NCBI RefSeq assembly: GCF_000376105.1 | Contig: NZ_AQWM01000012.1 | Location: 47,202-111,201 of the forward strand | From: Asticcacaulis benevestitus DSM 16100 = ATCC BAA-896 | GTDB taxonomy: Bacteria; Pseudomonadota; Alphaproteobacteria; Caulobacterales; Caulobacteraceae | Direction of reading: 5' to 3' | Length of the DNA: 64,000 bases | Shown: positions 36,840 through 45,324 of the stretch, piece after piece | Layout: each line of letters opens with the position of its first letter | Position numbering within the stretch: position 1 is the first letter of the stretch | The notes under the pieces: model-generated | Told to the model about the DNA's origin: nothing | Database searches by the model: none | Seen by the model: the letters and a program-made list of their open reading frames with translations, nothing else | Translations under genes and position numbers: made by a program

Positions 36840-36923
36840 TACGCAAAGCGAGACGCGCCAGGCATTGGCGCGTCCTGTGCAGCGTCATTGTGCGCACTGG
36901 GGCCATATGTCGGGAAGCGTTTG

Positions 36924-37229
36924 ATGACGGTTCTCGGCGCAGGCGTGTTGTTGTTCGTCCTCGTCTCGCCGGCGCTAGCGCAAACCGCTGCGCCGGCCCA
37001 GCCTCAGCAGGCGCCTGATCGTTTCTTTATTTCGGCCATTGATATTGTCGGTGTGACCGAGCTGTCGAATGAAGAGATCGAACGTATCGTTTATCCGCAC
37101 CTTGGGCCTGATCGCACTGGCGCTGACGTAACGGCGGTCCAGAGCGAGCTTCAGGCTGCCTACCAGGCAAAAGGGTATAACGCGGTCGAGCGGCAGCTGA
37201 CTCATTACGAGGCGAAAAGCCAAATATAG
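36924..37229 (+). pseudogene. POTRA-domain secretion protein fragment (ShlB/FhaC-like)
   Basis: A 101-residue frame with a signal peptide ending at ALAQ. One POTRA-like domain follows: FFISAIDIVGVTELSNEEIERIVYPHLGP, then VTAVQSELQAAYQAKGYNAV. This domain starts the outer-membrane transporters of two-partner secretion. The barrel is absent, and the last residues (QLTHYEAKSQI) no longer look like POTRA, so it is probably a remnant cut off at its 3' side. A small free-standing periplasmic POTRA protein is the alternative. The start has GGGAAG 6 bases upstream. Confidence 0.6.
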
Positions 37230-37235
37230 AAAAAC

Positions 37236-37262
37236 GGCGCGCTGTGGGCTTGAAAACGCGCC
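37236..37262. terminator. Possible terminator hairpin
   Basis: GGCGCG (37236-37241) pairs with CGCGCC (37257-37262). A T-run follows only on the minus strand. It could separate the POTRA fragment from GH2. Confidence 0.3.
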
Positions 37263-37292
37263 ATTTCCATGTCTATTCTCCGTCAACATACA

Positions 37293-37304
37293 TAATACAA
37301 ATGA
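37293..37304. promoter_or_regulatory. Candidate second-regulon site TAATACAAATGA
   Basis: Matches 10 of 12 positions of TAATACATATTA found upstream of the sugar-acid operon. It lies 20 bases before the second GH2 start, a position suited to repression. Assigned tentatively to the regulator at 46688. Confidence 0.35.
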
Positions 37305-37323
37305 TAAATTGCAGGAGCAGGAC

Positions 37324-39768
37324 ATGAATCGCCGCGAACTTTTCAAAAGCATCAGTGCCACGGCCTTTGTCGCCGGATTTGCCGGAGCGGCGAACGCGCA
37401 AACTGTGACGCCGACGCTTTCGCCCCGGCAGGTCTTGTCGCTCGACAGGGGCTGGCGCTTCTTTGAAGGCGATATTCCAATGCCGCCGATCACCAGCGCC
37501 TATGACGCCTCCAAGGCGGGCAATGCGATGGGGGCGGCCTCCGTCAAATATGATGACAGCTCATGGGCGCAGGTCACCCTGCCGCACGATTTTGCCAGTT
37601 CCCAGCCGTTTGAAAAAGATGCCCAACCCGCTCAGGGATACCGCAAGCGCGGCATCGCCTGGTATCGCAATACGCTTTTGTTCACTGGGGCCGATCACGG
37701 CAAGCATATCGAACTGCAACTGGACGGCATGGCAACCTTTGCCACGGTCTGGTTCAATGGCACATTGGTGGATCGCAACTGGTCGGGCTATGAATCGGCA
37801 TATATCGATCTGACGCCTTACGCCTATTACGACAAGCCCAACCACCTTGCCGTCCGCGTTGACGCCACGGCCATGGAGGGCTGGTGGTACGAAGGGGCGG
37901 GGCTTTACCGCCACGCCTGGATCGTCAAGCGCGATCCCGTGCATATCATCACCGATGGCGTCTTCGCCAACCCGGTCAAGGGCGACGGCGCATGGACGAT
38001 TCCGATCGAGGTGACGCTCAATAATTCGGGCACGAAGACAGCGCAGGTATCGGTCATCAGTGAATTGCGCGATCCTGACGGCAAAATCGTCAGCACGGTC
38101 AGCGGTCAGGCAGCGTGCGACCCTCTGGGGCACGGTGTGGCGACGATGAGTCTGCCGGTGGGCTTTGCGCCCGGGTTGTGGTCGCCCGAAACGCCGGTGG
38201 TCTATTGCGTTGCGACGCGGATTGAGCAAGGCGGGCAGGTGCTGGATGCGGTCACCACGCCGTGCGGTTTCCGCACGACAAGATGGGACGCCAACGAAGG
38301 CTTTTTCCTCAATGACCAGCACGTCAAGATCAAGGGCGTGTGCCTGCATCAAGATCATGCCGGGGTCGGCACGGCCATACCGGAAAACGTCATTGATTAT
38401 CGCTTGAAACGGCTGAAAACGCTGGGCTGCAACGCTATCCGCTTTTCGCACAATGCCCAGAACACTTACCTGATGCACGCCTGCGACCGGATGGGCTTTC
38501 TGGTGATGGCCGAGAACCGCAATTTCGATGCCTCGCCCGATTTTATAGCGCAATTGCAATGGCTGGTGCGCCGAGATCGCAATCACCCCAGCATCTATCT
38601 GTGGTCGGTGTTCAACGAAGAGCCGATGCAGGCCACCGAGCAGGGCTATGAGATGGTCAGGCGCATGAGCGCGGCGGTCAAGGTGATCGATACCACGCGC
38701 CCGGTGACGGCGGCGATGAGCGGTGGGCTCGATGCGGCGATCAGCGTGGCTGAGGCGGTCGATGTGGTCGGTATCAACTACCAGCAGGACAAATACGATC
38801 TGTTCCACAAGGCGCACCCTGACAAGCCGATGTTTTCGTCGGAAGACGCCTCCGCCTTCATGACGCGCGGCGAATATAAGTCCGACAAGGACAAGCACAT
38901 CATGGCCTCCTATGATGACGAGACAGCAGGTTGGGGCGAAACCCAGCGCGATGCCTGGCAGGCGGTAGTGGAACGCCCCTTCGTCGGCGGGCAGTTCGTC
39001 TGGTCGGGGCTTGACTATCACGGCGAACCGACGCCCTTCCCCTGGCCGTCCAACTCGTCCTACTTCGGCATTCTTGACCTGTGCGGTTTTGATAAGGCCG
39101 CCGCCTTCATTCACCGCGCTCAGTGGATCGACGCCACGCCGCAGCTTGATCTGGTGCCGCACTGGAACTGGCACGCGGGTGATAAGGTGCGCGTCATGGC
39201 CTGCACCAATGCTGACGAGGTCGAACTGTTCGTCAATGGCCAGTCGGCGGGTAAGCAAAAGGGCGACCGACTGCGTATGAATTACTGGACGGTCGATTAC
39301 GCGCCGGGCTTTATCGAGGCGCGCAGCTTTAACGGCGGCAAGCTGGTATCAACGGTGCGCCATGAAACCACCGGCAAGGCCGTGGCTTTGCGCCTGACGG
39401 CGGATATGGCCGCCATGACCGCCAATGGCCGCGATGCCACGCCGGTAAAGGTTGAAGCTATCGACGCCAGGGGCCGCAATGTGCCTTTGGCGCAGGATAT
39501 GGTCAGTTTCACTATCGATGGCGGAACGATCATCGGGCTTGGCAACGGCGACCCGACCTCGCTAGAGCCGGAACAGGGCCGTCAACGTTCGCTGTTTAAC
39601 GGTCTGGCGCAGGTGATTGTTCAGGCCGGAACTGCGGCAGGCAATCTGACCCTGACAGCCTCGGCGGACGGTATGAAGGCGGCCAGTATGTCGGTTAATC
39701 TGACGCCCGGCGGCTTTACCGCTCCGTGGCGCGCCCCGGGTGAGATTGCCGATCAGGCGACGGCGTAA
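37324..39768 (+). CDS. GH2 glycoside hydrolase, copy 2, secreted
   Basis: An 814-residue exported enzyme with leader NRRELFKSISATAFVAGFA. It has a sugar-binding domain (about 35-205, GWRFFEGDIP, GWWYEGAGLYRHAW), an Ig-like domain and a GH2 barrel. Likely acid/base is Glu432 in SIYLWSVFNEEP and likely nucleophile is Glu507 in PMFSSEDASAFMTRGEY. The nucleophile context differs from the GTETAS of the first GH2, so its specificity may differ. ATG 37324 is chosen because GGAG lies about 8 bases upstream. It stands alone, bordered by IS21 remnants of two different elements, and its promoter carries a candidate site of the L-sugar regulon. Confidence 0.85.
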   Translation: MNRRELFKSISATAFVAGFAGAANAQTVTPTLSPRQVLSLDRGWRFFEGDIPMPPITSAYDASKAGNAMGAASVKYDDSSWAQVTLPHDFASSQPFEKDAQPAQGYRKRGIAWYRNTLLFTGADHGKHIELQLDGMATFATVWFNGTLVDRNWSGYESAYIDLTPYAYYDKPNHLAVRVDATAMEGWWYEGAGLYRHAWIVKRDPVHIITDGVFANPVKGDGAWTIPIEVTLNNSGTKTAQVSVISELRDPDGKIVSTVSGQAACDPLGHGVATMSLPVGFAPGLWSPETPVVYCVATRIEQGGQVLDAVTTPCGFRTTRWDANEGFFLNDQHVKIKGVCLHQDHAGVGTAIPENVIDYRLKRLKTLGCNAIRFSHNAQNTYLMHACDRMGFLVMAENRNFDASPDFIAQLQWLVRRDRNHPSIYLWSVFNEEPMQATEQGYEMVRRMSAAVKVIDTTRPVTAAMSGGLDAAISVAEAVDVVGINYQQDKYDLFHKAHPDKPMFSSEDASAFMTRGEYKSDKDKHIMASYDDETAGWGETQRDAWQAVVERPFVGGQFVWSGLDYHGEPTPFPWPSNSSYFGILDLCGFDKAAAFIHRAQWIDATPQLDLVPHWNWHAGDKVRVMACTNADEVELFVNGQSAGKQKGDRLRMNYWTVDYAPGFIEARSFNGGKLVSTVRHETTGKAVALRLTADMAAMTANGRDATPVKVEAIDARGRNVPLAQDMVSFTIDGGTIIGLGNGDPTSLEPEQGRQRSLFNGLAQVIVQAGTAAGNLTLTASADGMKAASMSVNLTPGGFTAPWRAPGEIADQATA

Positions 39769-39779
39769 GGCGCGGATCG

Positions 39780-39909
39780 AGAGAGCGGAGCCTTCTGTTC
39801 CAACTGATCAGCCGGCTCTACGAACAGACCTCGATCATCATCGCGACCAACCTGACCTTCGCCGAATGGCCAACTGTCTTCGGCGAAATGATGCCAGGTT
39901 GGACCTAAT
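39780..39909 (+). pseudogene. istB fragment of another IS21-family element
   Basis: The short frame RSLLFQLISRLYEQTS, then IIIATNLTFAEWPTVFGE, matches the late part of IstB and then runs into a stop. Its sequence differs from the istB at 35972, so it comes from a different IS21 relative. It lies 11 bases after the GH2 stop. Confidence 0.7.
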
Positions 39910-40056
39910 ATGTTACGGCTCGTTCTATACTCAGACATATCAAATTGACGTGGAGGTCGCTTTATTCTCTGTGGCGACGAAGCGCCGGATAGCCAGTAAA
40001 TCTTTCCGCCGGAGCGTGGCAATGCTTCAAGATCTATCTTACAGTCAGGATGCAAT

Positions 40057-40404
40057 ATGGAACCGATCTACTATATTCTCGATCTGAAAGACGATCCCGC
40101 AAAAATCGGAAGCTACAAGGCGTGGCATCAGCCGGGAAAACCGCCTGCGGCGGTGACGCGCGCCATTCGTGAGGCGGGCATCGCCGAGCTGGAAATATTT
40201 CTGACCGGCAACCGCATGGTTATGGTGCTGACGCCTGGCCCCGATTTTGACCACAGCGGCAAGAACCAGTCGGAAAGCGCCGACCCGGAAGTGGAGGCTT
40301 GGGAAACGCTGATGTGGCAATTTCAGCAGGCGCTGCCCTTTGCCGATCCCGGCGAAAAATGGATCCGGCTGGAGAAGATTTATGCGCTCAGCGATCAGCC
40401 CTGA
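40057..40404 (+). CDS. L-rhamnose/L-fucose mutarotase family protein
   Basis: A 115-residue protein of the RhaU/COG3254 family, which interconverts alpha and beta anomers of 6-deoxy-hexoses so that downstream enzymes receive the right form. It shows the compact ferredoxin-like pattern of the family: YYILDLKDDPAKIGSYKAWH, RAIREAGIAELEIFLTGNRM, VEAWETLMWQFQQALPFADPG and KWIRLEKIYAL. The start is supported by AGGA 6 bases upstream. Its tail overlaps that of the convergent kinase gene by 10 bases. The neighbouring pathway suggests L-fucose or L-galactose as substrate. Confidence 0.82.
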   Translation: MEPIYYILDLKDDPAKIGSYKAWHQPGKPPAAVTRAIREAGIAELEIFLTGNRMVMVLTPGPDFDHSGKNQSESADPEVEAWETLMWQFQQALPFADPGEKWIRLEKIYALSDQP

Positions 40405-41219
40405 GACGGATTGCGGATAAGGCGCAGTGGCTGGCGCGCCTCATCGAGTCTGACCACCAGATCGGCGCGTTCGGGCATTTCGTGCAGGATATGCCGGGTC
40501 AGGCGCTCATAATACTGTGTAAAGCGGACAACTTCGGAATCTGACATGATATGCGTCCCCGTTTGCGCGTGGCGCCGCAAGGCGTGTTCCTGCTCAGTAC
40601 GCCAACGTGCAACAATGCCGAAATCGGGCGCCGCCAGCAGAACGAGCATGTCGAGCCTCGCAAAAAGATCCTGATAGGCCCCAGCCAGTGCGGCATTGAC
40701 ATAGCGACGCCATATGCCATCTGAATCTTCGCGTCGTTCGAGATCGTTAATCGGCGATTCGAGCTCCGCCGAGGCCTGCGGCCGCGCGCCAGTGCACCAA
40801 CCTTCGAACAGGACGATATCACATGCGCCATCGACCGGTTTCCATTCCGATGATGACCGCCTGTCGTCAATGGCCTTGTCAAAGACCGGCAGGCATGTGG
40901 CCCGGCCCGCTGCAAGGTCGTCGAAAACCGATTGGGCGAGACCCAGATCGTGCGTGCCCGGCGGACCGCGCGTCGTCAGCAGGGGATGGACATCCTGCGA
41001 CAATCGCTGGCGTGCGTCACGCGTCAGATACAGGTCGTCGAGAGAAAGCGACGCCACACGCAGCCCGTCGCGGCGGAGCGCTTCCCCCATGGCCTTGGTC
41101 ACCGTCGTCTTGCCGGAGCCCTGCGCACCGCACAGGCCGATGAAAAGGAGGCGGCGGTCACCAGCCTTCAGCCGCTGTGTCACTTCGGCGGTCAGAGCGG
41201 GGATCGGGAGTGCGGTCAT
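40395..41219 (-). CDS. D-glycerate 3-kinase-like P-loop kinase
   Basis: A 274-residue cytoplasmic kinase resembling plant and yeast glycerate kinases. The P-loop GAQGSGKTT lies at 31-39, followed by SLDDLYLTRDARQRL. The stretches RGPPGTHDLGL and LPVFDKAIDDRRS and the Walker-B-like DIVLFEGWCTGARP complete the picture. It would phosphorylate D-glycerate to 3-phosphoglycerate for glycolysis. It is the last gene of a six-gene minus-strand operon, 9 bases after a hydroxypyruvate reductase, which would supply D-glycerate. A ribosome site AAAGG precedes the start. Other small-metabolite kinases of this fold cannot be excluded. Confidence 0.8.
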   Translation of the reverse strand: MTALPIPALTAEVTQRLKAGDRRLLFIGLCGAQGSGKTTVTKAMGEALRRDGLRVASLSLDDLYLTRDARQRLSQDVHPLLTTRGPPGTHDLGLAQSVFDDLAAGRATCLPVFDKAIDDRRSSSEWKPVDGACDIVLFEGWCTGARPQASAELESPINDLERREDSDGIWRRYVNAALAGAYQDLFARLDMLVLLAAPDFGIVARWRTEQEHALRRHAQTGTHIMSDSEVVRFTQYYERLTRHILHEMPERADLVVRLDEARQPLRLIRNPSQG

Positions 41220-41228
41220 GCTGAGCCT

Positions 41229-42200
41229 TTAGATAACCTGATCGATCACCGCGTCTCCGGCGAAGAAGCGGTCGAGATTGGCCACCACCTTATTGCCCAT
41301 GGCCGTGCGGGCCTCAAGCGTGGCACTGCCGAGATGCGGAAGAAGGACGGCGTTCTCCTGCGCCAGAAGATGGGCGTCAATCTGCGGCTCGCCCTCATAG
41401 ACATCAAGCCCGGCCGCGGCGATGACGCCATGTTTCAGCGCATCGGCCAGATCGGCCTCGTTGACGACCGTGCCGCGCGCCGTATTGATGAGAATGGCCG
41501 AAGGCTTCATCAGCGCCAGGCGACGCCTTTCGATCAGATGGTGGGTTTGCGCCCCGCCGGGGCAATGCAGGGACACAACATCGCTTGAGGCCAGAAGATC
41601 GTCCAGGTCGGGCATATAGCGTGCAGCCAGCCCAACGTCCGTTGCCGGGCGGCGGCTGTGATAGGCGATCTTCATGCCGAGCGCTGCCACAGCCAGCTTC
41701 GCGGTGGCCTGCGCGATGCGTCCGAAGCCGATCAGGCCGAGCTGCCGACCTCTCAGGCTGCGGCCGAGCAGGTGGGTGGGCCGCCATCCGCTCCATTCGC
41801 CGGCGCGTAGCTGGCGTTCGCCCTCGCCGGTGCGCCGACTGGCCGTCAGCATGAGCAGGAGGGCCAGTTCCGCCGTCGCATCGGTGAGAACGTCCGGCGT
41901 ATTGGTGACGATAATACCGGCGGCGCGCGCCGCTTCGAGGTCGATATGTTCGAAACCGGCGCCATAATTGGCCAGAATTTTTACGCGCCGGTCAGGCCGG
42001 TTCAGCATGTCGGCGTCGATCCGGTCGCTGACCGTCGGACAGACGGCGTCGAATCGGGCCATGGCCTCGGCCAGCTGCTGCCGCGTCAGGGGTCTGTCAT
42101 CGTCATTGACGGTCAGATGATAGCGGGTACGCAATTCGGCCTCGACGGACGGGGGCCAGCGGCGGGACAAAAGGACGGTCGGTCTTTCCAGGGAAGGCAT
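41229..42200 (-). CDS. D-2-hydroxyacid dehydrogenase (glyoxylate/hydroxypyruvate reductase)
   Basis: A 323-residue NAD(P)-dependent reductase. The Rossmann motif LIGFGRIA is at about 156-163. Catalytic residues are Arg242 in INTARGTVVNEADL, Glu271 in DVYEGEPQ and His289 in LLPHLGSAT. The family includes glyoxylate reductase and hydroxypyruvate reductase, which yield D-2-hydroxyacids. Placement directly before a D-glycerate kinase argues for hydroxypyruvate to D-glycerate. It begins 5 bases after the transporter stop and has only a weak ribosome site, consistent with coupling. Confidence 0.88.
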   Translation of the reverse strand: MPSLERPTVLLSRRWPPSVEAELRTRYHLTVNDDDRPLTRQQLAEAMARFDAVCPTVSDRIDADMLNRPDRRVKILANYGAGFEHIDLEAARAAGIIVTNTPDVLTDATAELALLLMLTASRRTGEGERQLRAGEWSGWRPTHLLGRSLRGRQLGLIGFGRIAQATAKLAVAALGMKIAYHSRRPATDVGLAARYMPDLDDLLASSDVVSLHCPGGAQTHHLIERRRLALMKPSAILINTARGTVVNEADLADALKHGVIAAAGLDVYEGEPQIDAHLLAQENAVLLPHLGSATLEARTAMGNKVVANLDRFFAGDAVIDQVI

Positions 42201-42205
42201 TATGA

Positions 42206-43477
42206 TTATTTCACGGATTTGATGGGCAAAATACAGAGCGAAGACATAAGGACACAGACCATGGCGGCGACGAAGACGACGGCATAATTATTATCGAACG
42301 CCTTGAGCAGCGGCACGGCCAGAATAGGGCTCAAGGCCTGCGGCACGACATTGGCGATGGTCATTACGCCCATGTCGCGGGCGGAGGAATTGGCACGCTT
42401 TGGCAGAACCCGCGTGATCAGGGCCAGGTCGATGGAGATGAACGCCGCATAGCCAAGGCCGAAGACGGCGGCGTAAATATACATGCCTGTCAGGGTTGGT
42501 ATCATGATGGGGATGGAAAGCGCGGTGGCCATTACGAGACTGGCAAAGACAACGAAATACTTGTAAACCTTCAACAGGTCGGACAGATAGCCGGAAATCA
42601 GGCCGGATATGACGAGTGTCATCGCCGTAATGACCGACAGGATCGCCATGGCGTGGTTCGATGCAGTGACGTCGAGGTGGATATAGTCCTGCAGGATATA
42701 GAGTTGCAGCGTGATCACGGACTGTATCCCGAGATACATCAGGAAGCGCCCGATGAAGGCCCAGCCGAAGTCTGGATAGGTTTTCGGATTGACCCAGAAA
42801 CCGGTGAAGAAGCGTCCGAGATGAAACGGCTCGACATGATCGTGCGCCGACGATTTTTCACGATTGAACACGACAAACAGCAGGCTGGTGGCCACGATGG
42901 CCAAGGCGAAAACGGCATAGCCGGTGAACAGGCGGTTGGCCAGATAACCGGCCAGAATAATGCCGCCCATGCCGCCGGCGGTCTGGGCCGCGCCAACAAA
43001 GCCCGAACCCTTGCCGCGATTGGCTTCATCGAGCCGGTCGGCGACGATGGTCGTCATGGGGCCCTGCATCATATTGTAGGCGAAAGACATGACGACCATG
43101 CAGACGGCGATGGCGGCGACCGTTTTCATCAAAATCAGGCACAGAACCGCCGCCGATCCGACCATGGTCGCAAACAGGATAAAGGGTGATCGTCGTCCCA
43201 ACGGCGAACGCACACGGTCGGACAGGGCGCCGGCCAGCGGGGTGGCCACAATTGTGAACAACAGGGTCACGAACATAATGAAGCTAAAATTGGCCGCCTT
43301 GTGCGCCGGATCGAGCAAGGCGACCTGATTGGGCAGCAGGACATTGATAACCCCGTTGTACAGGGCGAACAGGACGGCGAAATTCACGAACAGCGAGCCC
43401 AGCAATATATTGCGCCGTTTGCCATGCACGTGTTCGGCGACGGGCATTTCCGCTGCCCCGGTATTTAGCTCGTTCAT
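42206..43477 (-). CDS. MFS sugar transporter
   Basis: A 423-residue inner-membrane transporter with twelve predicted helices. The first loop LAGALSDRVRSPLGRRSPFI is the MFS signature between helices 2 and 3. The sequence also shows GFVGAAQTAGGMGGIILAGY and, after the central loop (about 210-240), DFGWAFIGRFLMYLGIQSV. Such SLC45/GPH-like carriers move mono- or disaccharides with cations. The operon suggests L-fucose, L-galactose or short oligosaccharides. GGGAACG about 7 bases upstream supports the ATG. Confidence 0.85.
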   Translation of the reverse strand: MNELNTGAAEMPVAEHVHGKRRNILLGSLFVNFAVLFALYNGVINVLLPNQVALLDPAHKAANFSFIMFVTLLFTIVATPLAGALSDRVRSPLGRRSPFILFATMVGSAAVLCLILMKTVAAIAVCMVVMSFAYNMMQGPMTTIVADRLDEANRGKGSGFVGAAQTAGGMGGIILAGYLANRLFTGYAVFALAIVATSLLFVVFNREKSSAHDHVEPFHLGRFFTGFWVNPKTYPDFGWAFIGRFLMYLGIQSVITLQLYILQDYIHLDVTASNHAMAILSVITAMTLVISGLISGYLSDLLKVYKYFVVFASLVMATALSIPIMIPTLTGMYIYAAVFGLGYAAFISIDLALITRVLPKRANSSARDMGVMTIANVVPQALSPILAVPLLKAFDNNYAVVFVAAMVCVLMSSLCILPIKSVK

Positions 43478-43531
43478 GCGTTTCGTTCCCTATTTGCTTT
43501 TTAGCGTATTATTTATTGTGGGCCCGGACGG

Positions 43532-44386
43532 TCAGCCCGGCAGGCTGAGCCGGTAGGCGCGGCAGGCGGTATCGCACCAGATCGCGCGTGCCGCTGCCTC
43601 CGGCAGGCCGCTTGTGGCGCTTTCCACAATACCGATCCAGTCCTCCATCCGTCCGGCCAGATTGATGACCGGCCAGTCGCTACCGAACATGCACCTGTCA
43701 GGCGACAGTTCGTCGATGGCCAGCTTCAGGTAAGGACTGACCAGATCGGTGCTCCAGGCATAATCCACTGTTTCGGTGAGCAGACCTGACAGCTTGGCGT
43801 ACAGATTGGGAAAAGCCGCCAGACGTGCCAGGTTCGTGGACCATGCGTGGCGGCCAGGCGTCGCCTCGCCGCCGATTGCTGGTTTGCCGAGATGATCAAG
43901 GATGACATGAGCGTCCGGACAGGCCGTGAACAGGCGCTCCAGCAGGGGAAGAACGAGCGGTAGCTGATGGGCGCGCACGCACAGATCAATGCTGAGCCCG
44001 GCCTGAGCCACGCAGACCATACCATCGAAATGCGCTGCGGATTCGATAAAGTCGGCCGGTACGTCCTGAAGATTGCGCCTGACGCCCTTGACGAGCGGCC
44101 GCACCGCCAGTTGTTCAAGATGGGCCAGCACCGTGCGCCCCCTTTCGAGCGGCGCATAGGCGACAATGCCGATAATACCGGCATCCGCGGCCATGGCGGC
44201 CACCCAGTCGGCTTCGTCAAGCGCCTGATCCGGGTGACAGTCAGCCTGCACGAAGATCACGTAATCAAGCTTTAGCGACAAATCTTCGGGGCCGAAGCGG
44301 CGGTTAAGCGCTGGAACCTGGTTGAGCCAGGCATAGGGCCGCATATGTGGATCCCAGACATGCAGATGTGAATCGATACGGATCAT
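43532..44386 (-). CDS. Amidohydrolase-family L-sugar lactonase
   Basis: A 284-residue COG3618-type hydrolase. MIRIDSHLHVWDP gives His7 and His9 as metal ligands. Further motifs are VQADCHPDQALDEADWV, GVRRNLQDVP, HVILDHLGKPAIGG and the C-terminal CMFGSDWPVINL, whose Asp is the expected catalytic acid/base. Members open L-fucono-1,5-lactone, L-rhamnono-lactone or similar lactones. ATG 44386 overlaps the upstream dehydrogenase stop by 4 bases, so the lactone producer and lactone opener are translationally coupled; an upstream in-frame start at 44422 is less likely. Confidence 0.87.
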   Translation of the reverse strand: MIRIDSHLHVWDPHMRPYAWLNQVPALNRRFGPEDLSLKLDYVIFVQADCHPDQALDEADWVAAMAADAGIIGIVAYAPLERGRTVLAHLEQLAVRPLVKGVRRNLQDVPADFIESAAHFDGMVCVAQAGLSIDLCVRAHQLPLVLPLLERLFTACPDAHVILDHLGKPAIGGEATPGRHAWSTNLARLAAFPNLYAKLSGLLTETVDYAWSTDLVSPYLKLAIDELSPDRCMFGSDWPVINLAGRMEDWIGIVESATSGLPEAAARAIWCDTACRAYRLSLPG

Positions 44387-45324
44387 GGCTGGGTCAGAAA
44401 GTCCGGAGACAGCCGAGGCCACGGCGTTTGCGCCGTTTCAGCAAACAGATTTGTCAGAGCCTGAAGCGCCTCTGCGGGCAGTTCAGCTTCGCAGGCATCG
44501 AGATTGGCCCGGAGTTCCGCTTCGCTGTGCATACCAATGACTGTTGCGGAGATGCCGTTCTCCCGCGCCGCCTGCATAGCGAAACCCAGTGCCAGCCGCG
44601 CCAGGTCGCAGCCCAACTCGTCACACAGACGCGCGGCGGCGCGGGCCTTTTGCCTGACCGCTTCGGGCGCCGGGTGCCAGGCGGGCGGCGCGTTCTGCGT
44701 TAGAAGCCCCATGGCGAGCGGCGAGGCGTTGAAAACCGTAATACCCGCCGCATCCAGCCTGCGCGCCACCGGCGCCAGCCGTTGATCCTGTAGGGTAAAG
44801 GCGCAAAAAGACATGACGGTATCGATCTCTTCGGCAAGGGCAAGCTTCTCCAGCACCTCAAGATCATAGCCGGTAATGCCGATGGCGCCGATGACGCCAT
44901 CCTGTTTCAACTGGCGCAGGGCTGGCAGGGTGTGCTCCACTACGTGTGCCCGCTTGCCGTGCTCGACATCGTGGCATTGCAGGATGTCGATATGGTCCGT
45001 TTTCAGCCGCTTCAGGCTGGCCTCGACGCTGCGCAGGGTCGCATCGCGCGTGAAATCCCAGTGGCGTTCGCCATAGCGGCCCACCTTGGTCGCCAGAACA
45101 TAGGTGGTGCGATCGAGGCCCTGGAGGGCCAGCCCCATTTCCGTTTCTGACCGGGTGGCGCCGTAAAAGGGTGATGTGTCGAAGGTCGTGACGCCGTGCG
45201 CTACGGCCAGATGCACGGCGCGGCGAATTTCGCCCGCATCCGTGGCGCCATAGCTGCCTCCCAGTGGCGAAGCGCCGAAGGCCAGCCTCGATAGCTTCGC
45301 CTGCAGTCGCGCCGCCGGGCTCAT
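44383..45324 (-). CDS. L-galactose/L-fucose 1-dehydrogenase (aldo-keto reductase)
   Basis: A 313-residue aldo-keto reductase. The catalytic tetrad is visible: Asp49 and Tyr54 in TTFDTSPFYGATRSE, Lys80 in ATKVGRYGERHWDF and His118 in DILQCHDVEHG. FGASPLGGSYG, IGITGYDLEVLEKL and NASPLAMGLLTQNAPPAWHP closely resemble plant L-galactose dehydrogenase as I recall it. Bacterial L-fucose dehydrogenases of the same subfamily accept L-fucose, L-galactose and D-arabinose. The product would be the 1,5- or 1,4-lactone. It overlaps its neighbours by 4 bases on both sides. Confidence 0.87.
   Translation of the reverse strand: MSPAARLQAKLSRLAFGASPLGGSYGATDAGEIRRAVHLAVAHGVTTFDTSPFYGATRSETEMGLALQGLDRTTYVLATKVGRYGERHWDFTRDATLRSVEASLKRLKTDHIDILQCHDVEHGKRAHVVEHTLPALRQLKQDGVIGAIGITGYDLEVLEKLALAEEIDTVMSFCAFTLQDQRLAPVARRLDAAGITVFNASPLAMGLLTQNAPPAWHPAPEAVRQKARAAARLCDELGCDLARLALGFAMQAARENGISATVIGMHSEAELRANLDACEAELPAEALQALTNLFAETAQTPWPRLSPDFLTQP

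Larger units (their letters stand above)
35177..36840 (+). mobile_element. Decayed IS21-family insertion sequence
   Basis: Contains a 5'-truncated istA, a frameshifted istB and the right-end multiple repeats. The left end is missing or was removed together with the N-terminal half of istA. It separates the iron operon from the POTRA/GH2 segment. No intact target duplication can be identified because the left boundary is lost. Confidence 0.8.

Noticed and set aside
37561..39258. 565-codon minus-strand frame inside GH2 copy 2
   Set aside because: Antisense shadow of a gene with clear catalytic motifs; composition is dominated by R, H, D and I as in other shadows.
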